A stretch of 64,000 nucleotides of DNA from Deroplatys truncata. Taxonomy: Eukaryota > Arthropoda > Insecta > Mantodea > Mantidae. This document shows positions 44,546 through 56,687 of this stretch, piece by piece. The notes under the pieces were generated by a model. That model was not told the DNA's origin and did not search any database. It was given only the letters and a program-made list of their open reading frames with translations. The DNA lies in the NCBI GenBank assembly GCA_030765065.1, contig CM060990.1:462219321-462283320 (forward strand), given 5' to 3'. Numbering within the stretch: the stretch's first letter is position 1; every line of letters starts with the position of its first letter. The position numbers and the translations under genes were made by a program.

Positions 44546-46342
44546 GACTGCGTGGCACTAGCGACCGTGGCATTACCGACCAACGGACTTTTCCGTGGCT
44601 TCAGCGATCGGTAAAACTTCAGGCGTGTTATTAGCGACCGGTAAAACTTTAGGCGTGCAGAAGAGACCGTCCTCACTCAAATTTCCCTCACACTTTATTC
44701 CAGGCTTGGGACTGGCTGCAAAGTTAATACAGGCGCGTTTAAAATGTCGATAGAAGATCTCCTTGATAGAGGAACTATTCTTAAAAATATATTGAAACTT
44801 TTGCATATGTGCCAACGTTTCTAGAAAACGTCTGATATCCTTTGTATGCTCAAAACGCTGAACAGGTTTGTTACTCTTTTCGTCCAACATTACATAGGTC
44901 TTTCTTCTTTTCCTTCTTGGTTCACAATTTCAACTGACTTGAGAGCAAAAGCGCTATTAGTTGTTTCATTATTTAGGTGCGTAACCAATAGGCAAATGTT
45001 AGGCGGCTGCACTCCAATTATGCTGTTTAACTCTCTCTTCCAATCTTCCACAGCGTTGTTTGTGCCTTGGCGTTGGCCATCATTATTCCGGAGTTATATC
45101 GGCATACTTGAGTTGTTCAACCACTGATCTACAAAATAATCGAGGAATGTTGGCAACTTCTCGTCCTGTGGAGCTGTAGATATTATTTCCAACCAGCCGT
45201 CTTCAACTATTTCTATGGGTACTAAAGTCAATGCTGCACACATCTTGCACGAAAGTCGCACATCTGAGTTCTCTCTGCACTCCTTCTTAATCCAACTTCT
45301 TGAATTTTGCTCCATAGATATCGGTTGAAATGGAAGTTGTAACCAGGGAGCCGCATATTAGGAAATTCGTTCTTTAGTGCGTTAATGGAAGCACTCTAAA
45401 AGACCACTTTAATTAAGCAGGTTCCCATTAAGGGTAAGTATTTTTCAGAAGGTTGAAAAGGCAGCTGTACGTTTCATCAGTTTTGTTGGGTAGCAAAGCA
45501 AACAGCACTGGACATACATTGGTTTCCTCGTGACAGCCTCCAATATCAATATGGATGATGAATATCTGTTGAATCGTTTCGAACAACTATAAAATGTACC
45601 GTCAACGAAGAAAGTTCCATTATTCTGAAGAATGTATCCCACATTTTCTAAACCAAACACAATTACTCGTTCTATGTCTGGAGGAGAGTCATCGATTTTC
45701 AAGAAGCTGGTGCCATCCGGTAAAATTAACAACTTTTCGGACAAGATAACGTCTTTAGAACTTTCTGAATTTTGTGGGGTACTAAATGCCCGCACGTCTC
45801 ATTTTACACAAAGCGGTATTTACATTCTGGTATCTGGGGAATTCAGCTACAAATTCGTATCCTTTTGATTTCACATCCTGAAGTTCTTCGTGGAAAATCT
45901 GGTGAGCTGGTACTGATATATCTTCTTTGGCTCCTTTTCTACGTATACCCAGTTTCTGTTTTATTTCAGTGTCCGCCACATTAGGAATATATGCATGATT
46001 CTGCTGGGAAATTATCTTATCCTCAGTTGAAATTCGTAGCCGGCCATGACATCCTTCTCTTCCTTCGTTGACACAAATCCAAGATCTTCCATTTTCTGTT
46101 TCCCGATGAAGACGACACCGATATCCCTCCTCTGGCTGTATTAGCGACGGCCGTCCCTTTCTTGTCGTGATCATTTCGTATCCATCAGCCATAGTGAATC
46201 TGTAACACAATCAAACATAATCAACCGAAATAAAAGACAACATGGGGTTACTGAAATGGCTGGTCGCTGAGCCCATGGGTAGCGCTAATGGGGCGCTAAA
46301 GCCACGGGCCGCTGAAACCACGGTCGGTAAAGCTACGCACTG
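44546..46342 (-). mobile_element. Mutator-like (MULE) transposon, 1.8 kb, 8-bp target duplication
   Basis: GTTTTATC lies at 44538-44545 and again at 46343-46350, as expected for a Mutator-type target duplication. The ends are inverted repeats built from short subrepeats: left TGCGTGGCACTAGCGACCG, right (reverse complemented) TGCGTAGCTTTACCGACCG. Both ends continue with several GTGGCNTTANCGACC-like units for about 100 bp. The interior carries a leftward FLYWCH/MULE transposase pseudogene. Confidence 0.88.
44573..46192 (-). pseudogene. MULE transposase with N-terminal FLYWCH zinc finger
   Basis: From ATG 46192 (M-A-D-G-Y-E-M-I-T-T-R-K-G-R-P) a FLYWCH-type finger follows: Y-R-C-R-L, R-S-W-I-C-V-N and G-C-H-G-R-L-R-I-S, then Q-N-H-A-Y-I-P-N, where the second His of the usual H-x-H is Tyr. 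After a frame change, 45795-45445 carries F-F-V-D-G-T-F-Y-S-C-S-K-R-F, the start of the MULE DDE domain with its first Asp. The 45315-45094 frame has Y-F-V-D-Q-W-L-N-N-S. A further frame has Q-G-T-N-N-A-V-E-D-W (about 45065-45036), the T-N-N-x-x-E block. The last piece (44890-44573) runs into the subrepeats of the left end. Several frameshifts show it is dead. Confidence 0.82.
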
Positions 46343-46350
46343 GTTTTATC

Positions 46351-49300
46351 TGCAATGCCTAGAAATCGAAGCTGGAATCCTACAAATGCAGAGTAATATG
46401 TGTCGCAGATGGACATTGATGGTTGAAGTGTAGAGTAATCGCTGACGTCTCTCTCAGTTTCAGTCATTTAAGTGTAAGTGTTCCTTTCCGATAGTATAAA
46501 TGGTTGATGTGGTGCACGATTTCAGTCTTACAGTAAAACCTGGTTACTAATTTTTTCTTTATATAAATCACTGCTTTAACGAAATTTCATGGCAAGTTTC
46601 GGCATAGAGGATTTAATACTTGTAGCGTTTATCTCCTCGAAGATGGGGAGGTAGAGTTGAGCATGTAGATGACGTTGATATGTTATGTTGTTTTCAGATA
46701 AAAGTTGGTGTGTGCTTGTGTAAAACCAGAATATGACTTAAACGATTCGGGTTCCTAGCTTAAAAAACAATAGTTGACCTTTAAATCACCTCGAAAATCT
46801 TGACTAAATAAAACGTAAGTAATATAATTATTTTCCGCTCAAACGCAAAAACATTTGTCAATAATTGTTTTCTTGAAAACGGGTTGCTTTCCAGATAAGT
46901 AGTTGAAACGCTTTTAAAACGGCAATCTATAGGAATTAAAGGGACTATACTGGATGCTCATGTCAAAGCGTGCCTTAGTATGTATGACATTACTTGTCTA
47001 ACTACTGAGTCTAGAATTCAATTTACCTAGTACTTCCACAAAGGCGTATGACTGGTGTTTCGGAAAATTTGCCTATCAAGCAAGGCATTCAGTCTGAACG
47101 AGAGAACCTTCACGTCGTAGCAACAGACAGGGATCTGAACGGTATGTGTCCTACCGAAGCCTGTTTCACGCTTTTTTTTTTTTTGGTATCGAAGGTCCGT
47201 GAAAGCTGTAAGCGAGGTACTAATTATCATCGCTACCGTAAGCAACCTGAACTTATCAACGGTGTTTTGGGGGTCCCTTCTGCGAATATAAATAAAAGCA
47301 TTATCTTTGCGGAATGAATGGACGTTGGTAGGGTTATGGATGAAAGGTTAACATTTTGTATTGTTTATTTTATTTTATTTAACACTTTTGCGTGCGACAT
47401 TGCAAAGTACGTTATTTGATCTACTTTTATGATTAATGTCATTACCGTATTAAAATCCTTCGGATTGAACATGTGCTTGCTATGCAACTTCTCCGCCACA
47501 CGTGTACTACGTTACGTCCTTCCCCTTGGAGCTAACATTTGCTTCAAAACATTGACTCAAAACAATGATCATGACACACTTTGAAATGAACACTCAGTAG
47601 AAATAACACAATATAATTAGAATAAAATAAAAACCCTGCATACAGTGTATGATGTTTTGTAAAATGTGTTGCCATCGCCATAAAAAGATCAGTGCAATTC
47701 ATAAACTTGCTGTAAAAGCACTTTCAGTAATAATTATTACGTCTCTTAGGGAGCAACTCCAGAACTACAGCGAGTGATAACATATCATAAACAGCGCCTT
47801 TCTTTAGCTGAAAAATGTGTTAAAACCAGTTTAATTTTATCACGGAGTGTTCCCTTAAGAAGGTACGTACATAATCAACTGAATTTATCTCTTTTAACTT
47901 GCTGGAACGCAGTGGAAACGTTGTCCAATATATGTACACAACTCTTTTTCTGCAAAGACCTCATTCATCTGTCGCTATGTTCGAAGTACGAACAAGGGTA
48001 GGTGATGTGTATTCATCCAGAACCATTTGATCCATTTAAACAGGACGTTGCTCAACTTTGGTGACTAAACAGAGAGGCAGATGTCATAGCCTCCCATCTC
48101 TCAGAGCCCTTAACCTGGCAGGTGTATTACAAATTAGTCAAGCTACCACCCTTTCTTCCCTCCCTGCCACCTCCCCCCCCAATCTAGTGACATGAGCCAA
48201 CCAGTGCCTCGATGTTTCTCCCCCTTTTCCTCACAAACAACAGAGAAACTGAGGAACATGCTCCCTCATTTCGGGATATCAATATGGCTATCACATCGCG
48301 CACCAGTATCGATCCTTAGAAGTTTCAATATCCGATTAAAACTGAAGCCTTTTATCGGAATACACGGGAGGTGGAAGCTAATTCAGGCGGTGAAGGAGCA
48401 ACATTCTTCCACACAATTGCACGGGAACATGCATTGACATGCACTAACCACGAGAACGCAATTAAAGGAAATGTTCGTTCCTTGCTTAGGGGAAAAAACT
48501 ATCGTGGCTTCTTAATCAAACAGAAAGCATTGATACTTCTAACAGCCTCATATATTCTCTTCAAATTCCGGTTTATCAGCTACATATTTACATCATATTC
48601 ATATAGTCAAGTTATACTCTTATACCTCTCTTATATCAAAACTGCCATCTTCACAAACAAAATGTATTGTTTCGAATTGTAAAAACCAGACTGAACGTTA
48701 TATTTGTAACATTGAAGTAAATCACGGGGGCATTGCACTCCACGTTTTAGTTTATCTGTTATGAAAACTCGCACAGGGACAGGTTATGTAACTCTGTGAT
48801 CGTATTCTGTTATTCAAGATATTTATTAATTATTGTTATATCCATTTCTTGGCAGTCAAGCATATTTGATAATACAACATTGATTTAGGAGGAAATACTT
48901 TTCTGAATTGTAGTCGCTTCTTAGCCAAGGATAAAATGTTGAACAGCCCAAGCAAAGCATCAACAGAGACTCTTTATAAGGCAACCAAAGTAAGCTTATT
49001 ACCTAGGATGTAAGGACGGGCAGCAACAGAAAGCAAAACGTTTCTATGAACAAAACTCAAGCGCGTTGCTTACAATTTGTTTGCAAAGGAAATACTGCTC
49101 TTTTATATCATGTTTACGAAACCTGATGAAAGCACGTAGAAATTTAAACAGTAGACAATGAAAAGTATAAGAACAAGAGATATAATAAACATTACGTACT
49201 AAAATGAATGTAGAGTGTTTCTCCAACAAACCCATGTATTGTAACGCAGTCTTGCTTAAGTAAACAACTAAGATAAATTTAATCAAGACTGGGAATTGGA

Positions 49301-52300
49301 CAACCAATCCCCCGCGTTAAAAGCTTGCGCCGAGCGCAGAAAACAAAACGCAGAAAGATAAGACAAATACAGGAGCTGAGCCCCACCGAGAGGAATTATA
49401 TGATGTTTCAAAATCAGAAAGCTGGAAAGAAGTGATGCGAAGGTTCACCTGGAATAGCCTTACGTAATTTCGTGCCGAAGATTGTCGCGCCCAGTTGCAA
49501 ATACCGAGATCTCAGGTTCGAATGCCACTTTAAGGAAATGGTAAAGATGAACACTCATTGATCACACAGTCATGAACTTCCTGCTGTGTATATTAAAAAG
49601 AGTTAAATACAGCTAATTGTTAATGGTAGTGATGAGATCCGTGTGCATTAAAATCATAAAAATGTGCTCGAAAATAGGCAAGTAAAGAGACCAAAATATG
49701 CCAAATAAATGCTGAAATATGATCACAAAATAAGAAGTGTGTTATACTCTGATATAATGATTTTTGAACTTGCTGCCAGCATTTTTCTTTTTTTGTTATC
49801 CCTTATTTAGAAAAGGCGAAAAATATTATGCAACTGTATTAAATGAAGCAACGTTTGTATAAAAACACTGCGCATGAATCTCAACCTTTAATTTCACCCC
49901 TTTCTATTTTTATTTTATCCACATAGAACATCTTAATATCTGTTTATACAATGAAAAATTGCGAGAAAGTTTTCCCAGTGTTCACTGGATCTAATTCAGT
50001 TCTGCTATCTACCTGTAATGACATAAAAATATTATCCAACAATGCGAGATTACAAAACTTAAAATGTGACAAATCATTGGAATTAATGTTCGCATCGTAG
50101 TCGATTCCCTGGAGCAATGAACTAATGTTATACATTCACAAGTTTTGTCTGTCTGAGACATTCATACACATTGGGAATCAGTGTTAGGCACCTTAATGTC
50201 TTCTCTGAATTCTTGCTATCTCTTACATGACGGGTGTGTGATTACCCGCCCATCAACGGTTATGCGAGCTTTAATCATCTCCGTACTTCTCAGGAACATT
50301 AATGTTGTTCTCAATGCTTTTTACCATGTACAGAAAATATGGTATTTCCTATAGAAAACTTAATATGCACGAAATATACATTAACGTCCAAAACAGGCAT
50401 AGTACTCACAAAAAACGTAAGTCAACAGTTTTAATTATTCGAAACATATATATCTAGTAAGCTTATTATGAACTACTGCTTTCACTCATTACAAATATTC
50501 ATTTTCATGCATTTCTAAACAATGGTTATTTCATGTTTAATTTGAAGGTATAAGTGTGAGCATATAGATCGTTTATTAAATTTCTAAATATATGCTTAAT
50601 ATTCAGACCTTGCTTTATAGCCAAAAAACATGTGTGAAATCTCAAAAGTGTAATATTGTATAAATTTTCAGTTCTTAAAACGTGCAATTCCGCTATCTGC
50701 TAAGAGAAGGTAGTGATACTATCCCTAATAACTCTTATTTAAAATAATCCTTCAAATACAACAATGTATTTTCGCTGAATCTTGATTAAAAGCATCATTA
50801 CCCATTTTCTAAACTAAAGGAAGAAATTAAAAAAAAATTAGTAGTATATAGTACGGCAATTCAGAACTCTGAAGCACATATGTTTAAGAATGCAGTCGTG
50901 GGGTAAGCATTATTTACAGAATATGTTTTCATAAATGCTCTATATACCTATACAGTTCTTTTGCACCTTGAGTTTCTAGAAAGCCCTTTAAAACCGTCTA
51001 CCCAAGCCAACTTTTAAACGTGGTTCACAACAGTTTAAACTCAATTTTCATTGAACTACGGTGTAAATGAGTATTCAAATCAGGTACATAACTTTTTTTA
51101 AATTATAAAGCCACTGTTTTGGATGGTGTAAATAATTTCTGTTTAATTTTTCAGTAACACTTTGAAAACTTTCCGTAGTTTTATCTAATTATTGGTAAAA
51201 TATATAATGATAATCCCTATCCATGTTCTCCTTTTCCATTCCCTTCCCAATACTAGAAAAAGCAATGCCGAGGCGTTTGAACCTTTCGAAAGGTTCCAGT
51301 TATATTCTATTCCCACATATCTACTGTAGCTTAACAACACGATCGGTATAAATAAGATTAAATGCAACACTTTATGTATTGCTTCACTATTTTCACTATA
51401 AGCCAACATATGATTTCACATAAAAAAATGAAATCTTAATTCAATTCACCTTTAATACTGCTCGAGAGCAGTGTATTTTCAATTCAGCGGTGGAGACATC
51501 ACAAGTATTTTTGTGGAATTAATACAATGCCTCACATTGACATGCGATAAACTGATTTCTCGATACATTTAAAATTCTGTTCGATTAAAGCCAAGTTGAT
51601 ATAGTGGACTGCACCTTTAATAGTGGCTGAATTTCCTAAATAAGCCGTTCTCCTCACTGTTAAGTCATGGGAACAAGGCGGGCAGTGATTCTGGGCAACT
51701 ATGTATAGTCTACTGGGCATACAATATGTTGTATGTAACGAAATCAAATCTTCTGTGAAATTGCTGGACTAGAATAGCAGAACTCTCCGTTCATCCTCGG
51801 GATCTGAAATGAGCATTGCCATTGTTTGTGAGGACTGTTCTATAAGGTTTGACAAGGCTGCTGAGAAGATCACTGTAAAGCAAGCTATGCCGTTAGATTG
51901 TCTGGAGAATACATAGAAGAGAATAGTGCAAAAACACTGATTTTCCTTCTCCCCTCTTTCGCACAAAACGCCTTCCCTATCACTTTTGCTGCTTCTGTTA
52001 ACTTCCATATCCAAGTTTAATTACTTGCTCACCCTCCCGCTCAAACCAATGAAAACTATTCATATAAAAGACTGGAGGCTTAACCAATAACAAAACCAGT
52101 ACAAACCAAACCGGTGCAATTTCTCTAAATCAACAGCTCACTGTCTTCTTTATCACTTTTCTCCAAACTTCGGTGAAGTTTGGCTACCGACGAATTTGCA
52201 CTTTCTCACTATTATGTTACTGTATTAATATTAATAGACTAGCTTCTCTCTCTTTCCCCCATATCCGAGATTCTTAGCCCGTTTCCCTCAACAGAAAATC

Positions 52301-52539
52301 GGTTAGAACGTTTTGATATCCGTTCATAATGCAGAGGGGAAATCCACTCAGGGTTGTCCATCACAAAATTATCCGGTTATACAGTATACATTATTCTGTT
52401 GCCGTGTTTCTTCTAAATCCTAATTTTATTTCTATCAGGTCTTGTCTTGTTCGATACAGATTTCCGTCATTGCTCTGGACGCACTTCAGTTTTGGGCTTA
52501 TTGTGCTAGCTGTATCGTTTTAAAGTCAATTCACTATGC
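46351..52539. other. Long non-coding stretch, nothing firm
   Basis: Apart from the possible promoter near 46495 and homopolymer runs (T at 47171-47184, C at 48173-48180), no gene or element is supported. A GGTTCGAATGCCAC sequence near 49514 resembles a tRNA B box and could mark an old SINE. No A box was found. Confidence 0.4.
46494..46530 (+). promoter_or_regulatory. Possible core promoter (TATA plus initiator)
   Basis: TATAAA at 46495-46500 is followed by TTCAGTC with its A at 46524, a 29-bp spacing typical of arthropod TATA-initiator promoters. No downstream gene is recognised, so it may be a chance match or the start of a non-coding transcript. Confidence 0.25.
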
Positions 52540-53480
52540 CTGCACCCTTTACCGTGGAATACACCCTCATAATAGATATGATTTTAAATTCTTCTGGTTC
52601 TAAAAACATTTTTCCAAAAGCAATATACCTCCTGTGAGCCAAGGCCTCACAAGAGCATATAATGTGCTGGGCTGTTTCAATTTCTTTCTTGCGCAATCTG
52701 CAATCTAAGTTACTCTAAAACACTCCTATCGTGTTAAGATACTTTTTCACAGGAGCATGTCCTGTGAGAAATGCAATAATTGTTCTCAGCTGAAGTCTGT
52801 TACATTTAAGTAAACTTTCAGCTCTTTTCTTACTTAGTTTTCTAATAAATAGCTTACCATGCTTGTTTCCTGGAGTTTTAAGCCAGGTTTTATGATGTTC
52901 TACTTTGAACCAGTTCTTAATAGCCTCTCTTACTAAACATTGAGATGTTCCTAGAGCCGGCTCTGGCCCAATAAATTGTGAAGTTGCTGTTTGTCTTGCA
53001 AGTTCATCAGCTTTTTCATTTACCTCTATGTCACTATGACCCGGCACCCAGATGAGTTGAACTTCATTCTGTTCTGCCAAACTTATGAGCATGTTTAGGC
53101 AGTTTAAAACCAGTCCTGATGTTACCTTATGACTACTTGGGTCCCTATGTGTAGCCTGGCTATCTGAGAGAATAAGGGTCCGTTTACCAGTGTAAGTTCT
53201 CCTTATGTTTTCATGTATGCATTGAATAATAATATAAGTTACTGTTTGAAAAACAGTAGCATATTCACCCAAAGAAAAAAAAACTTTTCGCACCTTGGTC
53301 TTATGCCATATACTCCGGATGCTATTCCTGAGCCACACTTTGAGCCGTCTGTAAAGTACATCAAGATTTTCTCAGGAGTTTCCAGAGTTTTATGCGTCCA
53401 ACGTTCAGGAACAATAAAGACCGTGAAGTTCTTTATAAAGTTGTTAATTTGGAATTATATAGTCTGACGGCATTACTAAA
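52540..53480 (-). pseudogene. LINE RNase H domain with C-terminal zinc-knuckle region
   Basis: This is the 3-prime end of an ORF2 from an RNase H-bearing non-LTR retrotransposon. From about 53380 leftward Y-F-T-D-G-S-K-C-G-S-G-I-A holds the first catalytic Asp. After a frame change, L-G-E-Y-A-T-V-F-Q-T-V-T follows, where the usual catalytic Glu is Val. Then L-I-L-S-D-S-Q-A and W-V-P-G-H-S-D-I-E-V-N-E-K-A-D-E carry the later Asp residues. The tail F-L-T-G-H-A-P-V-K-K-Y-L is followed past a stop at 52715 by C-R-L-R-K-K-E-I-E-T-A-Q-H-I-I-C-S-C, a C-x-x-C..H..C knuckle whose second Cys is Arg. Loss of the Glu and Cys, plus a frame break, make it non-functional. The reverse transcriptase is not in the window. 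Confidence 0.88.
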
Positions 53481-56384
53481 GATGCATCTCATATGTATTT
53501 CGTAATTCTTAGCAAATGCAAATCTGAGTCTAGTTCAGGAATTCTGAGTTGCTTAGTGTTACAATCTATAGTGTTATTTTTGCCTCTTTCATTATAACTA
53601 AATGCAATGGAGTCAGTTTCAAGAGTGTCTCTATTGCTGCATTATTTCTATAATCATAAATTTATTATAGAAATGACTTTAATCTTTTTTATTACTACTA
53701 TCGGGTTAATATACATATATATATATATATATATATTTGCGTGTATGTGTTTGTTTTATATATTTAAGGTTAGCATGTATTATTTGAAGCACAAGATAAA
53801 CAATACTTCGGGAAAGTTCCGGCCCTTCCTCAGGATTAACTTCGAGACACTTTCGAGCACTAATGTTACATTGTAAGATGTTAGCGGTTCCCGAAACCTA
53901 TTCCATTAATTTTGAAGAAATTCACTGGTTTGGAAATTTAGAGGACAAAAATTTATTTAGATAGGTCCCAGCTTCAGGAAAATTCATTTTCACAGACATT
54001 ATAAAATAAATATTATAGTAGGAAACTATTGTACAGCAAAAAAGTCAAAGCCAGCGATATGCCTGTAAATGTTGAAGGCATGAATGATAAAAAAAAGAAA
54101 GCTTATATGGAAAATTTATCCGTACAAAAGAAATATGCATTGCTTCAGAAAATTATTTTTATGGCGTTTCTATAAATTCATAACTATTTTAAAGTGCTGT
54201 TAACCTTAAGGTAGGTAATCCGTGGAATATTACTGTATCCTCTGTCATTAAACGGTTTACCCTTGTGTAGGTATGTCTACATTCAAGGTCCAAGAATCAA
54301 GAAGGTCATGTCCAACACTGATTAAATTTTAAAATGGTCCGGAAAAGTGTATTAATGGACTTTCCAATCATCTGATAATTATCATACCGTTGTACCTGTA
54401 ATATCCTATGACGTAGCAAACTTTAGGTTTAGCGGACGACATTCCATAGACTTATTTACGGAATATTTTCTATTTAGTTGGTACAAGAAGCTTGGCTTTT
54501 CTTATGAACAACTACAAAAGCTCGTCTCACTTGCCCAAAGAACCGCTAAGTATGTGTATATTCGTTTATTCACCCTAGTTAGTATGAGATTCTAAGTGAA
54601 CAAATGAAGAAAGTAGCAGAAATTCCTAATTCAACTGAAATCAAAACACCTTCTGAACAGTTACCATGGCATTAACAGTCAAACACAATCCAGATTTCAT
54701 GCACAAAATGTCTCTAGATTAAGGTTTATTGAACTATTGCACCACACGTTTCTGCTCCAACGAAATATTTTGAGTTCATTTCGTCTACAGTACTTTGCAT
54801 ACAGGGAACGTGAAAGTAAAACGCTGGCACTTGTCATTTGTGGAATTACTGAATTAGGTATTTACTCTGCTATGAAAAACAGAAGGAAATTAACTAGCTT
54901 GTCCTTGAAGCGGGACGTATAAATATGTTTCAATTAATGAAACATACCCGAACATAATACCACACAGAGCTGTTTACCCTTTATTTTAAATTAAAATGCA
55001 CATTCCTACCAAGAATCACCTAATTATTCGGAATTCAATTTTGTGATACTAAAAGCACCTAAACACACATGTATCTATACCCTTCTTTGGCAACTGCTGA
55101 TGATTTTGACTAATTAACGCATAAAAATCAATGAAACAAGTCTTCAAACCTATGCGAAACTACGACATCATTGAAAAAATATCCGACTGCAGGTACTCTG
55201 TAATAAAATTGTACTGGTACATTTTTTAAAAAATAAAATACAATTTGAAAGAAAAAATTATGAATTTACCGTTTCGTAAATGGGAATATTGTGTCGTTTT
55301 GAGAATGGATTCCAGAGTGTTTTATTCATTGTATTTTTGCTATGCGCTTGCAAATAATCTGAACACTTGCACATAGTTTCCGCTTATAAAATTTCTGGCT
55401 TATTAGGATTCAAATCATAAGGAAAAGTACATTTGAAAGGATTTCTAATAAAGAAATATATTGAGAGTAAGAAGATATGTTCTGAATAAAAGTTTTAATA
55501 TTATTTTCAACTTTAATGCTTGTATGTTACGAAATGGAAGCTTATTTGTGGCACTATTCTTTAAGAGTAGTAGCGAATAATATGTGAAAAATAAAGTAAA
55601 ATTACACTTTTTCATATATTAATACAGCTACAAACATTGACAACGTAAAACTTAAAATATGCAACAACTAGCATTTCGGAAATGGCCTAATGCTACGAAA
55701 CAGATGGTATGAGATCTATTATATATTTTAATGAGCTCTACATATTTTTCTGTTGCAAGGTTCTATCACTTGTGGTTTCCAAGTTGTAAAAATTAAATAA
55801 CACCTACTGAATAGCACCTCACTGACATCTATATAAAGTTCAAAATATACATTTTATTTTAATGACACTATCGCAATTTCAGTATATTTTAATAAAAACC
55901 ATTAGCACAATTTTTCGAGAAAATTTACAATGTAAGGGGTTCTTTGGGGTGGATGGAATTACATAAAAATCTTCCCCATGTTTCCTTAAAGGCCTCCAAA
56001 ATAAATATGAAATTTAGTACTGTTTAAACTTGTTTTTTCTCCCTCCCCCTATTTCTCGTTCTCTTCCGCTCTCTCTTACATATTTGTTTTCTAAAAATAT
56101 CTTTCTGGGGATTTGCTGACCTAAAAACGTGTACTTTGAGCGAAATTTCACTATCCAAGTTCTGGGCAGAATGCATTATTGTTTGTTTGTTTTTGTTTTT
56201 TTTTAGATATTTCTGTGTTCTGAAATTTGAACAAGAACATTGAAGTTGTAATATTCAGCTACATAATTCATTGAATTATTTGGACACGTAGTGAATCTAT
56301 GAAAGCTGTACTTAGTTTATTACTAAACGTTAAGATCAATTTCTCTGTTTACATTTTCAGGGTTTAAAATATACTCATCGAGAA
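53481..56384. other. Non-coding stretch with an AT microsatellite
   Basis: A TA/AT run lies at 53713-53735. Otherwise AT-rich DNA with no supported gene. Confidence 0.4.
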
Positions 56385-56402
56385 AATGAGTATGTGCTGT
56401 TG

Positions 56403-56687
56403 CAGAATCACCCATTAAGAGAGGTGTTTGATGACAGAATAATTAGTGTTGTTTTGTGGCCCCCTCGTTCTCCTGACCTAACGAGTTGTAAGTTTTATTT
56501 ATGAGGTTCTTTAAAAGACAAAGAGTATTGTTCCAATCCTCGCACACTACAGGAACTTAGAGAAAACATTGTGCAAGAAATCACAAGAATTCCTGCTGCT
56601 GCGCTTCGGAAAGTGAGCGAGAATGTTTACAGGAGATATGCTGCCGGTTTGAGAGCAGAAGGTCAACATTTCCAGCATCTATTGTAA
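56403..56687 (+). pseudogene. Tc/mariner-superfamily transposase, C-terminal fragment
   Basis: An open stretch starting near 56403 (Q-N-H-P-L-R-E-V-F-D-D-R) leads to L-W-P-P-R-S-P-D-L-T-S-C-K-F-Y-L, the motif around the third catalytic residue in mariner-type enzymes (usually PPxSPDL.P.D). TGA at 56502-56504 interrupts the frame where the family has Trp. The frame then continues with S-N-P-R-T-L-Q-E-L-R-E-N-I and ends A-E-G-Q-H-F-Q-H-L-L, TAA at 56685. It is related to the C-terminal block of the element at 43 kb. No inverted repeats were found around it. Confidence 0.85.

Noticed and set aside
49480..49530. tRNA or SINE at GGTTCGAATGCCAC
   Set aside because: Single motif only, with no A box, tail or second copy seen.
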